Origin: Campylorhamphus procurvoides
Lineage: Eukaryota; Chordata; Aves; Passeriformes; Dendrocolaptidae
Direction of reading: 5' to 3'
DNA length: 64,000 nt
NCBI GenBank assembly: GCA_013396655.1
Contig: WBMV01009262.1
Span: forward strand, 279,080-343,079
Under the pieces are notes generated by a model. The model saw nothing but the letters and a program-made list of their open reading frames with translations, was not told the origin of the DNA and did not search any database. Both the position numbers and the translations under genes were made by a program. Shown here in pieces: positions 12,325-26,797 of this stretch (the stretch's first letter is position 1; every line of letters starts with the position of its first letter).

Positions 12325-12390
12325 GTCTGTTAACTAGCTATTAATTCCGATGCAGAGGTTAATTAGCTACTAATTGCGATGTACAGGCAG
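12325..12390. repeat. Two diverged copies of a TTAATTAGC-type unit
   Basis: 'ttaactagctattaattccg' at about 12330 and 'ttaattagctactaattgcg' at about 12359 are related units of about 30 bases, each nearly palindromic around TAGCTA and rich in TAAT/ATTA cores. More TAAT-type sites follow near 12490-12535. They lie about 300-500 bases inside the COX5A transcript side of the promoter. TAAT cores suit homeodomain factors, but function is inference only. Confidence 0.4.
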
Positions 12391-12684
12391 TGTGTTCTGC
12401 CAGTCTCCGCACTGCAGCTCTGCCACCCTGGCCACCATCACACCGCACTTTCTGTGGCTGCTATTTTCCTCTTCTCCCTATTAACTGGTGCATTAATAAG
12501 GTGCTAGCATTGTAATTAACTGGTCTGTTAATCAGGACACCGAGGGCTGTCCGGAGGCCCGGGGACGGCCGGGTGCTGCGGAGGTCACCGCCACCCTTCA
12601 TCAATGTCACCTTGCCGGGGGTCGCGGGGGAAGCACCACTCGGGCCCCGCTGCAGCCCCCGAGGCCCTCATGAGGTGGCACCGN

Positions 12685-12870
12685 AGGTGAGGGAAGGGGG
12701 ACAGCGGTACGGCGGCGTGGAGGGGATGGGAGAAGGCGCTCGAGGGCGGGAGGCCGAGGGGACGGGCCACGAGCGCAGCGGGGCGGGACCTGCCGCCATC
12801 TTGGGGCGGGGCCGCCGCCATTTTGTACGTGAGGGGGGCGGCCCTGAGGGTTCCCCGCCCCACCGAGCCG
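12685..12870 (-). promoter_or_regulatory. COX5A: COX5A promoter region with two YY1-like sites
   Basis: On the minus strand this GC-rich block contains 'acaaaatggcggcggc' (about 12826-12811) and 'caagatggcggcagg' (about 12802-12788). Both match the AAnATGGCGGC YY1 consensus, and GC boxes lie between and after them. YY1 and NRF sites are typical of nuclear respiratory-chain gene promoters. No COX5A presequence could be read downstream before the N at 12684, so the first exon probably falls in this unresolved joint. Confidence 0.55.
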
Positions 12871-12882
12871 ACCTTTTTGAGG

Positions 12883-13230
12883 GTGTAGAGTCATTTTTGA
12901 GGGATGTAGGGTCGTTTTTGAGGGGTTCAGCGTCCTTTATGGGGGTTCAGCGTAGTTTATGGGGGGTTCGGGCTGGCACTGCCGTGCTCCTCAGCGGACC
13001 CCGCGCCACCTCCCCGTTCCTGTCAATGGACACCCGCCCCGCTCCGTCCTTGTGAGGGTAATGGACTAAGTGCGGCTCTGCTGTCACCACCAGCAGTTCC
13101 TCAGGTTCTCTGGCACTCACGATCGTGTCCTTGTCGCCACGCCATGGAGTGCTGCTCTCAGGTACCATCGCAGCGCCCCGGCCACTGCAGGGCACAAAAT
13201 CACCCCAAAAATTGTCCGTGGGGCTGTATA
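12883..13230. repeat. 348-bp block repeated at 13395-13742, first copy
   Basis: The sequence from 'gtgtagagtcatttttgagg' to 'gtggggctgtata' is repeated at an offset of 512 bases. The first copy ends at the N at 13231 and the second starts right after the N at 13394. Inside are two short 'ggttcagcgt...tttatgggg' units. The N-bounded ends point to unmerged contig overlap rather than a biological duplication. Confidence 0.85.
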
Positions 13231-13231
13231 N

Positions 13232-13393
13232 GGAGGTGGCGGCGGGGCGCGGGGGGCCGTCCCGGAGGAGGCGGCGGCGGGGCGGGCGGGCACGGGCCGC
13301 ACTAGGCCGCGGGGTCACCGCAAGGACACGCCGGGCCCCACCGCCTCACACCGCTCCGGGCCGGGCTCCCGGGCCCGAACGGCGGCGGGAGGA
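13232..13393. other. Orphan 162-bp GC-rich mini-contig between two Ns
   Basis: An extremely G/C-rich, CpG-dense fragment is bounded by Ns at 13231 and 13394 and placed between the two copies of the 348-bp block. No recognisable coding sequence on either strand; in particular no COX5A presequence. It is probably a piece of the COX5A CpG island placed by scaffolding, with unproven position and orientation. Confidence 0.6.
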
Positions 13394-13394
13394 N

Positions 13395-13742
13395 GTGTAG
13401 AGTCATTTTTGAGGGATGTAGGGTCGTTTTTGAGGGGTTCAGCGTCCTTTATGGGGGTTCAGCGTAGTTTATGGGGGGTTCGGGCTGGCACTGCCGTGCT
13501 CCTCAGCGGACCCCGCGCCACCTCCCCGTTCCTGTCAATGGACACCCGCCCCGCTCCGTCCTTGTGAGGGTAATGGACTAAGTGCGGCTCTGCTGTCACC
13601 ACCAGCAGTTCCTCAGGTTCTCTGGCACTCACGATCGTGTCCTTGTCGCCACGCCATGGAGTGCTGCTCTCAGGTACCATCGCAGCGCCCCGGCCACTGC
13701 AGGGCACAAAATCACCCCAAAAATTGTCCGTGGGGCTGTATA
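13395..13742. repeat. 348-bp block, second copy
   Basis: Identical, as far as I could compare, to 12883-13230. This copy continues into unique sequence at 13743 ('gcaatcgttataattc'), so it is the copy joined to the downstream contig, while the first is joined to the COX5A side. Confidence 0.85.
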
Positions 13743-15080
13743 GCAATCGTTATAATTCTACTTGCCATGTTCCCTAATATCATCCTATTTTAAATGTTCC
13801 ATTTTTTGCGTTACAGTCATTTTATAATTGTTTTTTATTGCAGGGATACCTCAGTCCACAGTCAGCAAAGTAAGCAGTGCAAAATCCCCAGTATTGCTTC
13901 CAGGACTAGAAACAACCTGCTTGTAAAATGACATAAAATCTTTTTTGACATGAACAAGACAAACAGAAACTAGTGATTTTTAACTTTTTCCCTTCTGTCC
14001 TTGGTGGGAGACAGCAGCAGTGGAGATGAAGGGCTGTTTGTGCTCAGCTGTGTGGTTCCTACATTCTTTAGATTCTGATCAAAGGAGTTAATTAATTTTA
14101 TTAACGATTTCTTGTGCATTTGGGGTAGGAGCCTGTACCCGGTGCTCTCACATGGGGCAGAGGGTTAAACCTGAATGGGATCTGCAATGAAGAGAGGAGC
14201 TGGGAAGGGCTGGATGGGGCAGAGCTCCAAACCACAAAAAATAATCATTAAAAAAATAAATTGGAAATTAATGTTCAAGTGAAGGGAATCAATCTGCAGC
14301 AGAGCAGAAAAGCACAAGCCTCTGGCCCAAGGAGCAGCTGCCTGCTGAGGGAGATACCAAGGTCATCACAAAACAAAACAGACCCTGCTTCCTCCTCATC
14401 ATCATCTTCTTTCATTCCTATTCCCAGCAAATCAAGCCCTTGACAAAGAGGTGATGCTCGCTGTCCCCAGGGAGTGTGAGTAAGGCTGGGAGATAAGGCA
14501 GCTCCATGTGTAGCATCTCCCATGGATGGATTTTGGAAAGAGCTCACTGACTAATACCAATTAATTTATCCTGCAGTGCCCCTGGGCACTGGGCCGAGGG
14601 GAACCAGGTGGATCAGGGCTTGCTTGGTATCCTATGACCTGTCCTCCAAATCACCCCGGTCCTGGCTGCAGGGGCTGGAATGGGGCTTTGCCAGGTGCTG
14701 CCATGGTGGCAGGGACAAGGGCTCACAGGACACTCTGATCCCATTCTTCCAAGGGACAGCATTTGGCTGTGTGCCCCTTGTCCTGGGTCAGCAGCAGCCC
14801 TGCTGTGCTGATCCATGCTGTGGTTAGCCACCAACACGATTCCACCATTTTCCCATAGACATATCTCAACTATTTCTAAAGAGCTTTTATTTTCCATTCA
14901 TTTCCCTTTGCCCCTTGGAAGAAGCACGGAGTTTGTTTCCAAGGCTTTTCCCAAGCTGTGCAGCCAAGACATAATCCCAAAATCTCCCTGTCCTGCCCTG
15001 GGCACTGCATCCAGCTGTGACAACCACCCAACACTCCCATTGCCCCCAGCTCCAGAGTCTCCAGGAGAGCAAAGACCGGA
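13743..15080. other. Intergenic DNA between COX5A and RPP25
   Basis: No exon, RNA gene or repeat family was recognised. The region is moderately A/T-rich at its left end and holds only short chance open frames. Confidence 0.5.
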
Positions 15081-15097
15081 ATATCCAATGCAGGTTG

Positions 15098-15103
15098 TTT
15101 TAT
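15098..15103 (-). terminator. RPP25: Candidate RPP25 polyadenylation signal
   Basis: Plus-strand TTTATT (AATAAA on minus) lies about 570 bases after the RPP25 stop. I saw no other exact hexamer between here and the stop, so the 3' UTR probably ends near 15080. Confidence 0.5.
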
Positions 15104-15675
15104 TTCCTCATGCTGTCCCACAGGCAGGCAGTACAGAACAGCACTTCACTCTGCAGGTGCAGGGAGGGAGCGAACCCCTGCTTGTTTGGGTGGTTTTTTG
15201 TGATGATTCATGGCCCCATGGGATGCTGAGCCCAGCATTAATAACCCTGACAGCTCCTCAGCAGCAGGTTTGGTAACGAACTTGGGGCAAAACCATCTCT
15301 CCTGATGGATGAGGTGTTGCAGGGGAGAGCGGTGTTGGTTCGGTTACCCCTTGGATGCTCTGGCTCAATAGGAGTCTCTGCAAGATGTGGCTGGTGGTCG
15401 TGGTGTCCCTGGGTGGCTGAACTAGGGGTCACCACCTCACACACAAACACACACCCCCCCCCCTGCAACCCTCCCCTGCTTCGATCCATAACCAAGAGCT
15501 GGTGAGTTTAACACTTTAACCCTCGCCCCAAATCTGGGGACCTCCAATCTGCAGGGGTCAGATGGAGCAGGGGCAGCAAATGGGGATACATCAGGGAGAG
15601 CCTGCAGCCCACTGGTGACCCTGTGTGTATATTCCTGCCTCTACACCCGTCTGGATGGGGTGGGAAGCCTTGTGG

Positions 15676-16308
15676 TCAGTGGTCCAGCTGGCCAGCGGTG
15701 GTCCCTGAGCCCCTCAGGCTGTCAGGAACCTGTACCTGCAGCTTCTTGGGCAGCAGCTCCTCTTGGGAAGGTGGCAGCAGCCGCTTCAGCCCCTTGGTGG
15801 AGGATTCCGCTGTGTCTTGTCCTGCCTCACTGAGCCCGTGCTGAGGCTCTGGGGGTTGGTAGCCCATCTGGTTGGGATCCAGGGGGTCTCGGGAGAGCAG
15901 GATGCAAATGGAGGGGACGTTCTTGTGGACGGTCAGGTTCTGCGCTGGGCCGTCACACAGCAGGTCCTGTTTCTCCCAGACCTCCACCACGGTTTTGTAG
16001 CGTACCTTGGTGACCTGGTGGAGCCCTCCCAGCTTACGCTTCATGATCTCCACGCAGGTGATGGTCTTGGTGATTGCCCTGCCGCAGCCACTGAAGATTA
16101 TCTGCCGGCTGCCCTTCAGCTCCATCTGGGTCATGGCGAAATTCATCAGGTTCCTGATCTTGCTGCCCTCCTTCACTTTCATCTCCACCACGTCTGGGGA
16201 CAGGTCGAGGAAGGGCAATGGCATTTCTTCCTCAGATGTCCTCACCTTTCGAAAGTTCTCCATCCCAAACTGGGCAAAAGGCTTGGCTCTCCCTTCTTCA
16301 GCAGCCAT
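15676..16308 (-). CDS. RPP25: RNase P/MRP protein subunit p25 (single exon)
   Basis: An Alba-family RNA-binding protein that pairs with Rpp20 (POP7) on the P3 arm of RNase P and RNase MRP RNA in the nucleolus, for tRNA 5' maturation and rRNA processing. The intact 210-codon frame has no introns, as in mammals. The Alba core runs from about residue 38 to 150, with VKEGSKIRNLMNFA, IIFSGCGRAITKTITCVEIMKR, LGGLHQVTKVRY and ILLSRDPLDPNQMGYQPP. A Lys/Pro-containing low-complexity tail follows. The family start Met-Glu-Asn-Phe-Arg-Lys-Val-Arg is residue 16 here (codon 16263-16261). The upstream in-frame ATG at 16308 has A at -3 and G at +4, so a 15-residue extension is possible, but the conserved start is equally plausible. 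Order COX5A-RPP25-SCAMP5 supports the call. Confidence 0.95.
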   Translation of the reverse strand: MAAEEGRAKPFAQFGMENFRKVRTSEEEMPLPFLDLSPDVVEMKVKEGSKIRNLMNFAMTQMELKGSRQIIFSGCGRAITKTITCVEIMKRKLGGLHQVTKVRYKTVVEVWEKQDLLCDGPAQNLTVHKNVPSICILLSRDPLDPNQMGYQPPEPQHGLSEAGQDTAESSTKGLKRLLPPSQEELLPKKLQVQVPDSLRGSGTTAGQLDH

Positions 16309-18640
16309 CCTTCACCCTTTACCAGTGGATCCACGCAGGCTTCTAGCCCTCTGGGACCATGGCAGGGCTGATCTCACTGCCCTCCAGCCCAGCCCTGCGT
16401 CCCCACAACCACCAGCCCCTTTCCCTCTGCTCTCCAGGGGCTGGCAGCAGGCTCTGTGGCTGTTCTAGAGGCTGTCCTCCGTGAGACACAGGGCTTCAGG
16501 ATCCCCTGGGTGCTCCCAGTTGCTCCCAGCAGGGATAACAGCCGTCTCCAGCTCTCGGTGATGCTTGGGCTCCTCTGCTCCCACTGCAGTGCTCGCTTCT
16601 GCTGCTCTTTGCTTCATTCTGGACTTCAGCAGCCCCCAGAGCTGTTCTGTGTAATTAGCAGATCCTCCCTCTCTCCCTCCCTTTCCTCCCCTCCTCTTCC
16701 TCCTCCCCTGCTCAGCCACCCATCCCAGCATCCAGCTCCTGCCTTCATCCCTGACAGGCAAAGGGAAGGGCAGGGAACCCAATTCCGTGTACAGAAAGAG
16801 GGAAGGGAAGGGAAAAGAAGGAGGAAAAGGTGGAAGGCAGAGGGAGAAGCTCACTCTTGCCTTCATGATGCTCCAAAAGTCCTGCCCCCTTAAAGAGAAC
16901 CTGGTCTCTTCTCTCTGCAGTTGCTCCTCTCAAGGACACCCACTGCTAACAGCAAAAGCCACCCTGCCTGCCTGCCCTACAGCATTCCCAGAAGAGGAAT
17001 CCCAGCCATATTGCGCCCAGGGATGGCACAAAGATGCAGCAGGTACTGTCAGAAATACTTTGGAACCTGAGCTCAGCCCTTATTAGCCAACAGAGAAGCT
17101 ACTGGGACCTGCAGCCAAGAGAAAGCCTGGCAGATAGCATTGCAGCCAGGCATACATCCAGTGTGCCATGGCTCTGTTCCCCCTGCATCCTCAGCCCTGG
17201 CTCTGCCTGCAGGAAAATGTCTCAATTCCTAAAGCTCCGAGGAGCAGATGCTGTGACAGAGCTGGTTTTCATGGGTGATTTCTCTCTCTCTTCCCCCTTC
17301 TTCTTTCCTCCCTCTCCCTGCTGCTCTCCCAGTCCCTGTGCCTCACTCATCTCCACATCCCTGATGTAGAGCTGCCAGCTGTGGGCTCACCAATATATTT
17401 ACTGGCAATGAATCCCAGGGGATCCTTATTGCAAGCCAGGAGATGTCCCCTTGCTGCCTCCAATCCCTTCCCGGGCCAGTGGCAATGTCCCTGCCCCAAG
17501 CTGGCCCTCTGCCTGGCCCTGTCACCTGCCTGTCCCCTCCCATCCTGCTGGCTGGGGGATCATTGCACAGTGGAAAGACATGCCAAGTATTGACTTGCAG
17601 TCAAATCTTATCGGCCTCTGCAGGCCACTTGGATTGGTTTCGCTCTGAGCAGGGCTTGAAAAAATACATAAATAAATCAATCGATCCCACGCCCATGGAG
17701 GTGATGGCAGGATGTGGCCATCATCATCCATCCAGGATGAATTCCACATCCCTGTGGTCCCAAAGCAGCTTTCTGTGGGTACCACTGCCTAAATGGCAGT
17801 GGATATGGGACACCCCCTGATTCAATCACAGGAATGGGGCCTGGGGTGGGTCTGCAGGCAGAGAGGGTGGGATGAGATGTGATCCTCCATCTATAAGCAG
17901 TGTGCTGGAACACCCCAGGGGATGCAGAGCATCTTTTCCCAATCCATCTAACAGTCCCTGATGTCCCTTGGGCACAGAGAGGGAAACTGAGGCAGGGTAG
18001 GTGATGCTCCCAAGCTGACCTCAGCACCAGATCTAAGCTCTGAACACCCTCAAATCCTGTCTGGTGCTCTGCAGTAATGAGCCTGCTTATTCCCTGTGCT
18101 TCCCTCCATGGATCCCTCACTCCTATGAGACAAAACAATGGCATTTTCCTCCCTTTCCACTTGGCACCCTGGCAAATGGCACTTCGCTCCTTCCTCAGAC
18201 AGGCAGGAATAGATTAAAGCCTTCAGGGAAATTTCTGCCTTCAAAAGGTGCTAAACCCCTGGGAAAATAACAGGAAATATTTTAGTGACTGAGAAATCCC
18301 TTAAAGTAACCTGGGGAGATTACATGGACACCAAGGGCTGACAGCTCCAAGCCAGATGAAACCCTGGTGCTCACTGAACCATCTATCCCTTCTTTCCTGG
18401 CCCAGCACCAGCTCCTGCCTCCTGTGGCCCATTTTCCATGGCGCTGTGGCAGCTTCCCCACCATCAGATAATGGAAGCAGCAGCAGCTTCTTCTCCCCAG
18501 CCTCGAATTGCTGCTTACTGAACTCTGTTTATTGCAGCCTCCAAAATGGAGGCAGGTGAGGTGCAATCACAAAAAGGCTTCAGGAGGATGCACTTCCCAC
18601 AAGGCCAGGGCTGTGCAGCGTAAATGGCAAGGTCTTATTT
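16309..18640. other. RPP25 upstream and intergenic DNA
   Basis: The RPP25 5' region and intergenic sequence carry a pyrimidine-rich tract at about 16660-16740 and a purine-rich tract at about 16790-16850. No further exons, RNA genes or transposons were recognised. Confidence 0.45.
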
Positions 18641-18644
18641 TTCC

Positions 18645-18740
18645 TCTGCAGCGCTTAAAATGTAAATGAAATTCATTATTAGCAACTCCATTGCTAATTA
18701 CCATCCAAAGCCATTCATTAGCCTGTCGGCTTATTTGTTG
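18645..18740. promoter_or_regulatory. Candidate conserved noncoding element rich in TAAT/ATTA
   Basis: An A/T-rich patch inside GC-richer intergenic DNA has several closely spaced ATTA/TAAT cores ('aattcattattagcaactcc', 'attgctaattaccatcc', 'cattcattagcc'). Such clusters are common in vertebrate enhancers that bind homeodomain factors. It lies about 3 kb upstream of the SCAMP5 CpG region. The call rests on composition only. Confidence 0.25.
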
Positions 18741-21480
18741 GAGGACAACAGAGCGAATGGGTTATTCCAAGTGAAGGAATAGCTGAAATGAGCTCAGTGG
18801 GGTGGGAAGGGAAAAACAGGGATGAAGGTACAAAGGCACAGACAACTCCAGCCTTGGGGGATCAGGGAAAATAGCTGGGAAAGAGGATGGGGAGTCCTTT
18901 AAAATGGAGAAGAGGCAAATAGAAAAGGCAGGAATGGAAAAAAAAATAGGAGTAAAGGAATTACACCCTAGTATTGGACATCTATCCATCCTGAGCAGCC
19001 ACTCTGGTCACTGTGGGACCCAAGGAGTGCTTTCTTCCTCCCTTTCCCCACTACAGTTTCTCTCTGAGCATCCCATGTCCCAGTGCCAACCCAGCCTCAT
19101 CCTAGGGGGGTTCCAAATCCCTGTGGGACCCTCTTGTCTGGTTCCAACCCTACAGGAGATGTGAGCTTGAAAGGGCCATCTGGGAGAGCAGCCAAGAAGA
19201 GAGCTGGTGGTGGCAGGGATGGAGGGGGCTGCAGAAGACAGCACAGAGCCTAATTGAACCTGAAAAAGTGGGGAAAAACCCCCAGAAATATATTGCTAAT
19301 GGAGATCAGGGCAGCTGGAGAGGAACAGTAACCCAAGCCCCTGTCCTCCATGTGCCCTCTCTATATTTTCTTTCATCCAAGGTGGCTCTGCACAGGAGCA
19401 GGATGGAAAGTGGAAGCATCTGATACAAGGAAAGTCTCAGTGCCATCATCCATCTCTGCGTCATGCCTGCTCAGCTCAGGTCTCAGCCTCTCATCACATT
19501 GCACTCAGCAGCACGCTGATGCCTGAGCTGATTGTAACGCTGGGAAAGGGGGTACAGATGAATCCCCAGGATGCCACAGCTGCAGGGATCCCTTACCCCA
19601 ATCCTAACCAGGGTCCTGGAGCTGCTGTTTTCCAGAAGCAGCCCCCTGATGTCCCAAGTCTTTCCAGAGTGCAGGAGCTGTGCCAAGATGCTAGAGGAAC
19701 CTTTGGAACATCCTACAGTGGTACCGGTCCCCTGCTAACTGAGCTCTTATCCCTACAGTAAGCAGAAAATTACAGAGCTCAAGATAATTCTCATTTTGAA
19801 GAGACAGACAGTAAAAGAAAAGGGAAAAATCCTTTTTATAAGACAAATCCCTTTGCAGAGCATGATGAGCACACAAATGTTGTAACGACCCTGAGAGCAT
19901 TAATAAATGTGAATGTTTTGCACCAGCCCCACCTAGGACTCTCACCCACATCCTGCCCAAAGCCCAGGAACTCTATTTCAGACCAAGGGTCTCAATCCCA
20001 GTCTGAGCTGTGTTGGGGCTGGCTTCTGGGTCAGCTGCAGCTGGTCTGGACTCTGATCCACAGACTGACCCTAGACTGCACCTGTAGATTGACTTCAGTG
20101 GCTTTGAACCTGTTTGTTTGCTGGGAATTTGCTGCTTGATCCAGAATCTTGAATCCTTCCCAGCCTGCCCTGCTCAGGTAGTGTGGTGATGAGTAGGGAG
20201 GTTCTTTCCCTGTCCCTCTCTTACCCCCTTGGCTCCCCAGGCATTCCATCTGAGCGAGGGGAGCACACATCTGTTTGAATCCTGAATATCCCTGCTTGGA
20301 AAAACTGTGGACAGATGGGAATGTGGTGATGCCGAGGGCAAGGAATAGTTCTGCAGCTGGACATTCCCAAAGCCTCAATGGGATGGGAAGACACTGGTGG
20401 CCCTGAGGCAGCACAGAAGCAGAGAGGGAGGGAATTTAGTTGAGAGAAAGCTCAAGAAACAAGAAGTAAGGGACAAGAAATAAGCCCCAAATCCTTGGGG
20501 CGCTCAACCAGAGTGGCTAAGGCTCAGAGCACCCCTCTGAGGTCTCCCTTGTGGGTGAGTAGTGGTGCTTGGCAAGAGTGAGGATCCCATCCCCTTTTCC
20601 CTTTTCTTCCCTGCTGCCAGGCAGGGGATGGAGCTGGATGCGTGGGGGTACCAACTCTTTGCAGGAAATACCTCAGGGTCCAAGAGCCAGAAGGAGGACA
20701 GAGTGGGCAGCTGGGCCCCCTGCTATGGGGTTATCTGTGGCACACTTCTTTTTCTGCTTCCCTCCGTTTTGCCATCTGTGAAGCAAGCATTTTCCTTGTT
20801 TCTGCCAGATTTCCTTCCTTGCATATCCACAGCAATGCTGTTCCCCTGCCAAGGGGGTTTGGTGACCAGGGGTTGCTGGTATAAAGAGATTTTGCTGCTT
20901 CCTTGCCTCACTCTTCACATTTTCCTGTGGCAGGATGTTGTTTTTGTTGCCCCTCCGTGACCCTCGAGGTTGCACCTGGGGAAGGGCGGACAATTTAATT
21001 GCCAAATAAAGCCATTTTCTTGACACTGCACTGATATTCTCATAAGCACTGAGGCAGGAGATTCAAGTGCTGTGCACAGAGCTCTGTATGATGACACTGA
21101 GGACAAGGGACACCGCCTATGGAGTCCTATGGATTTGGGATTTATGTCCCCTTTAGGAGCTTTTGATCCCTATCCTAGTCCACCTGTGAACCAATCCAGT
21201 CTCTTCCCCTGCCCTCTGAATCCCTACCTTGGCCCTGCCAACAAAAGCAATCAAGATATCCACCACCCTTTGTGCAAGCCATTAATTAATCACTGCTCCC
21301 AGAGTGAAACACAGCAGTGTGGACATCGGGTCACACCCATTTGGCCCTGCCGGTGGGATCTGCTGGCTTCCCGTTGCCTCTCAAGTAAAGGGAGTGTTCG
21401 AGCCATGCCAGGGGCTGTTCCCCTCCACAGAGGGTGGGTTTGCATCCATGTGGAGCTTGCCATGTGCCGGGTAGGGGTCC
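18741..21480. other. Intergenic DNA upstream of SCAMP5
   Basis: No exon, RNA gene or mobile element recognised. The open frames here are short and show no family motifs. Confidence 0.45.
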
Positions 21481-21482
21481 AC

Positions 21483-21632
21483 ATCCCCTGCCCCACAGAG
21501 TCCCCATCGAGGCCCTGCCCCACAGAGCCCCCATGGAGGCCCTGCCCCACACAGTCCCCATCGAGGCCCTGCCCCACAGTCCCCATGGAGGCCCTGCCCC
21601 ACANACAGAGCCCCCCATCGAGGCCCTGCCCC
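21483..21632 (+). repeat. About 30-bp minisatellite at the SCAMP5 CpG island
   Basis: About five tandem units follow the theme 'ccccatcgaggccctgcccc' alternating with 'catggaggccctgcccc'. The array is interrupted by the N at 21604. The repeat probably caused the joint. Confidence 0.8.
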
Positions 21633-21639
21633 TCCGGCC

Positions 21640-21735
21640 GGCGCCATCAGGACCCTGGACAGCGCCTGGGCCGCTCTCGCGAGATCTCGTGGCTGCCCAT
21701 GGAGCGGGCGGCGGNGTGGGTGAGTCCCGGGGCCG
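21640..21735 (+). promoter_or_regulatory. SCAMP5: Likely SCAMP5 promoter and noncoding first exon fragment
   Basis: A CpG-rich fragment between the Ns at 21604 and 21715 carries the palindromic core-promoter element TCTCGCGAGA at 21675-21684. This is a known TATA-less promoter motif linked to high expression at CpG islands. Just after the N at 21715, 'gtgg|gtgagtccc' offers a strong donor at 21720, consistent with the end of a noncoding first exon that splices to the exon containing the ATG near 23187. The exon assignment is inference. Confidence 0.5.
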
Positions 21736-23186
21736 CGGGAGGGGGCACGGCATGGACAGGGGAGGGCGATGGGTGTCCCCCCCCGAGCGGGGAGACCGCC
21801 CTTTGCACCGCCACCCCGCCGCTCTGCATCCGGCTGGGAGGGGGATGCGCGGCGCGGGGGCACCCGCAGTGACCCCGGTCACGCGTGGGGGGCACCGGGA
21901 ACCGTGTCCACCTTGGGGTGGGGGCCGAATCCACGCGGGCACGCAGCCCTGCCTGCCCTCCCCAAACCCACCCCACGCACCAGAGGGGCTCCCCCTCCGT
22001 GCCATCACCTCTATGAGGAGCACTCCCATCCTCCAACCCCTCCACCATATTCCATCCCCCCTTCAATAACACCCCCCACAATTTTGGAAAAAACCCATCC
22101 AAAATCTATTCAAAATGGGGGTGTTTTGCCCCCACGGCGGCGGAGTGTGCCCCGACTCCCGGCACACGGGGGACGCCACCGGCCCCAGGAGCTCGTATTT
22201 ACAGCCCCGGAGGGATGGAATCATCCACGGGCTGCCAGAGGGTGTGAGGAGAGATGGAGAGCCGTGGGGGATCCGCTGTGCCCGGCTGTGCCTTGGGTGA
22301 TGGTTGGAGGGTGGGGAAAGACCCCCGGAGAGAGCCTGCCAAATCCTGCGGGGAGCCCCAGATCCCAAATGCTGGGACCCCTATCCTGGGAAGGGGTCTG
22401 GCTGCTCCCAGCTCTGCCCGGACACCTGGGAGAGGGCAAAACCTGCAGGCAGGGGGAGATACGCCATCTTCGTGCTCCTGTTTAAAACCTCTCTTGATTT
22501 TTACTGTAATTTGCCTTGATTTTCACTGCTGGGACAGAGCTGAGCATGGGATGGTCCAACGATATGAGTAATCATTAAGCCAAGCACTCAAGTGACTCAT
22601 TGGTGACAATCACCACCGATTTTTTTTTTCCAGCTGATGTTTCCAGCTGATTTCCCTGCTCCCTTTTTGACCTGGTTTTTGGGCTTGGGCTTGCAGAAAT
22701 GGGAGCTATGAGGCAGTTCCCTGGGCTGGAATTTAGCAAAAATAATAATTTTTATTTAAAAATTAGTTTGGGACCAGGTAATGAACTCGGGGATTTCAAG
22801 CCACCCACGGCTGTCTCCTTTCCAGGCTGTCCCACCTGGCCCTCTCCTGGATGTAGGTCACTCGGGAGTGGGAGGCCTCACACCACTGGATCCTCTAGTA
22901 ATCTTCTGCTTTAAATGGTGCGTAAGCCTCAGACAGAGGAGCTGTGATTTATCCCCCTGTCAGCCAGGTGCCAGCCTGGATATGTGATAGCCCAGAGAGT
23001 CACAGAAATGAAGCAAACTCTGCTGTCCTTGAGTTGTTTTGGAGCAGCGTGGGGGAAGATGAAGGCTCTGGGGGAGCTTCCTGACCACTTCAATCTCCTT
23101 TTCTCTCGTTCTCCAGCTTTGCTAAAGCTCACACGTTTTTCCCAAGTATTTTTCCTGAGGAGCAGAGAGGCTGAGTGTGTGCCAGC

Positions 23187-26797
<3,611 letters not shown>

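Noticed and set aside
12585..12863. A Met-Ala-Ala-Ala-Pro frame as the COX5A start exon
   Set aside because: The frame starts inside a YY1-type ATGGCGGC site, crosses an N and does not resemble a mitochondrial presequence joining AVLHARCY.
13459..13746. A 95-codon minus-strand open frame in the duplicated block
   Set aside because: No recognisable domain, no splice context linking it to COX5A, and GC-rich CpG DNA readily yields long chance frames.
21072..22485. Long overlapping open frames around the SCAMP5 CpG island
   Set aside because: They are products of a minisatellite and high GC content, cross Ns and exist in several frames on both strands.
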